A stretch of 60,000 nucleotides of DNA from assembly GCF_026151205.1 (NCBI RefSeq), contig NC_087083.1, positions 7,668,460-7,728,459 of the forward strand, given 5' to 3'. The position numbers and the translations under genes are program-made. The notes under the pieces are model-generated. The model was not told where the DNA came from and did no database searches. It saw only the letters and a program-made list of their open reading frames with translations. The stretch's first letter is position 1; every line of letters starts with the position of its first letter. Positions 58,440 through 60,000 of the stretch are shown here, in pieces. Source of the DNA: Bolinopsis microptera. Lineage: Eukaryota > Ctenophora > Tentaculata > Lobata > Bolinopsidae.

Positions 58440-60000
58440 CACAGTAACCTAAACACAGTAACCACTGTAACAAACCCACATATTAAATCACCAAACCCAC
58501 ATTCCACAGTAAAGCCTCACCTTTAACCCACCGTCTTAACCTGGTGAGTGATATTACGAAATAACACACATATTTGTCATATCATCTGCGTAATAACGAG
58601 TGTTAACATCTTCCGTACACGCACACGTCACTTTACTGGGTGTACTGCATTGTTGAGGGGTTTCTCATTTTTCTTGGGAGTTCTTTCTGGTTTGGTTGCG
58701 TGAGTTTCTGTTTAATTTGTTACGTTTTGTATTACGAGTGTTACTCTGCGCGTTGCTAGTTGTTGAATGTTGATTTGTTGTTGGTAAGAAGCGAGGTATT
58801 TGTAGAGAGTTTGTTGGAGTTTGTTGAGTTTACTAACTTAATGTAAGTTTGTTAAGTTTACTAACTCAAGTTTGTTAAACTTAACGTATTATTATCTTTG
58901 TTATCGTATTACTGGTCTAATGTCTAATCTTTCTCAGCATTTTAAATAGTTCATTGAATTTTTGAACTGCTCTCGATTATGTTTCGATTACTCAGTTGCG
59001 TAACTTTTGATATCATTATATTCTTATCTTAACTTATCCAATCATGAAACGAATCTTTCTGCTTTATCTTTTTTTCGATACATTACTACTTCCATACCAC
59101 ACAATACATTCTTCATAGTCAACAATCGAGACTTACTTCGAGTGTCGACACTATATTTCGACACTATGTAATCTATACTACAATTTACAACTGCAATGCA
59201 TAGTGCTAGAATTTCAACAGAAGGAAATTGAAAGTTTAAAAGCAATTCTATCCGTCTTTAAATTGTTAAATTATCAAGTTAGTTGTAGAGTGTAACATTT
59301 TGCAACACAATACCCCTATTTCCGCTGTCAGTAAGTACTTGATTATATCTTGTGTCAATGAATTATTTGTAATCTGACGCCGATAATCCCATCAAATCTA
59401 TTGTAACAGTCCTCCTTTTCAACCGCTATTCTTTATGTCATGGAGGCTTAATTTACATACTCAACAATGAACCATTGCCAACATTGCCAAAATCAGTTGC
59501 TTATCTTTGGAATTTGCTGCACGAGACGCCCATTTTTTCTGATAAAACTAGCTAGGCAGCAGACAAAATTTGTAAATTTTGTAAATTTTGTAAAATTTGT
59601 AAATCCTGTTTAACTCCGGAAACAATACTCGTGTCGTTAGATGATTGTGCACGAGTGAACACTCAGGTTCAGCAACAAAATCTCAAGACCATTACTATAC
59701 CATACAAGTTACCTAACTTCTTTAAAAAGAGAAGAGTAAACTACAAACGGTACCGTACAAGGTAGGATTAACCTTACCTAGCTGCACTTCAAAACTAGGA
59801 GTGGAGTGCTGTACAAATAGTTCCGCGCATGTTACGCAAACTTTAAAAAGGAGTGGTGTTTACCAACTAAGTTATTGTCTCCTCCCCTAAGTATTACTAA
59901 CTAAGTTATTGTCTCTTCCCTGAAGAGAAATGGTATTTTATAACCTATGTGGGGCAGAAGGGTTTGTATAGAGTGACAGGAAACTTGCACTTGGGAAGTA
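58440..60000. other. non-coding stretch to the window end
   Basis: AT-rich sequence with short TTTGTTAAGTTTAC and AAATTTTGTAAATTTTGT micro-repeats (58790-58870 and 59570-59600). No gene, RNA or element end is recognised. Confidence 0.4.

Overview
This window looks like nuclear DNA of an invertebrate animal. It is AT-rich, its genes have short GT-AG introns, and much of it is transposon debris and simple repeats. Three protein-coding loci are well supported: a cytosolic leucyl-tRNA synthetase, a complete multi-exon rhodopsin-class GPCR, and the 3' part of a secreted gene with a thrombospondin type-1 repeat and a C-terminal cystine knot. The mix of LINEs (RTE-like and CR1/Jockey-like), a Penelope-like endonuclease and hAT-type miniature elements would suit a marine non-bilaterian or other invertebrate. 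The species cannot be named from this sequence.

Layout. 0-7 kb is an element graveyard: a CAGTG-ended repeat unit with a minisatellite and GC hairpins, a 508 bp inverted-repeat element, a short GC-rich mini-element, and a 1.45 kb hAT-like element with 8 bp target duplications. 7.5-18.4 kb holds minus-strand exons for a secreted modular protein: an agrin/neuregulin N-terminal-like module (tentatively assigned), a Cys-rich piece, TSP1, then a cystine knot. Its 5.4 kb intron contains a complete 8-exon GPCR on the opposite strand and a decayed LINE tail. A perfect 253+253 bp palindrome lies in its last intron. 18.4-30 kb is mostly non-coding, with a 1 kb segmental duplication, a perfect hAT MITE, a GA tract and a possible first exon of an unknown gene. 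30-37 kb has a Penelope GIY-YIG remnant, nested MITEs, a GPCR fragment, and very long arrays: 1.2 kb of a pure hexamer, an octamer, and 0.5 kb of a decamer.

37.9-41.7 kb is the LARS gene, two coding exons. Its reading frame is broken once close to the C-terminus. 42-48.6 kb is dominated by GGTTAC-type satellites, into one of which a CR1/Jockey-like LINE has inserted, followed by a 140 bp satellite. 48.6-51.2 kb has three ATG-initiated candidate exons, two of them clearly duplicated from one another. 51.5-57.1 kb is a DNA transposon with G/C-run termini and perfect 8 bp target duplications. It carries the last exon of a P-element-like transposase, three internal ~300 bp repeats and an RTE insertion with its own 9 bp duplication. 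The rest is satellite and unassigned sequence.

The genes do not form a pathway. The window's main interest is its gene-in-intron arrangement, the unusual modular secreted protein and the nested transposons, whose insertion sites can be read to the base.
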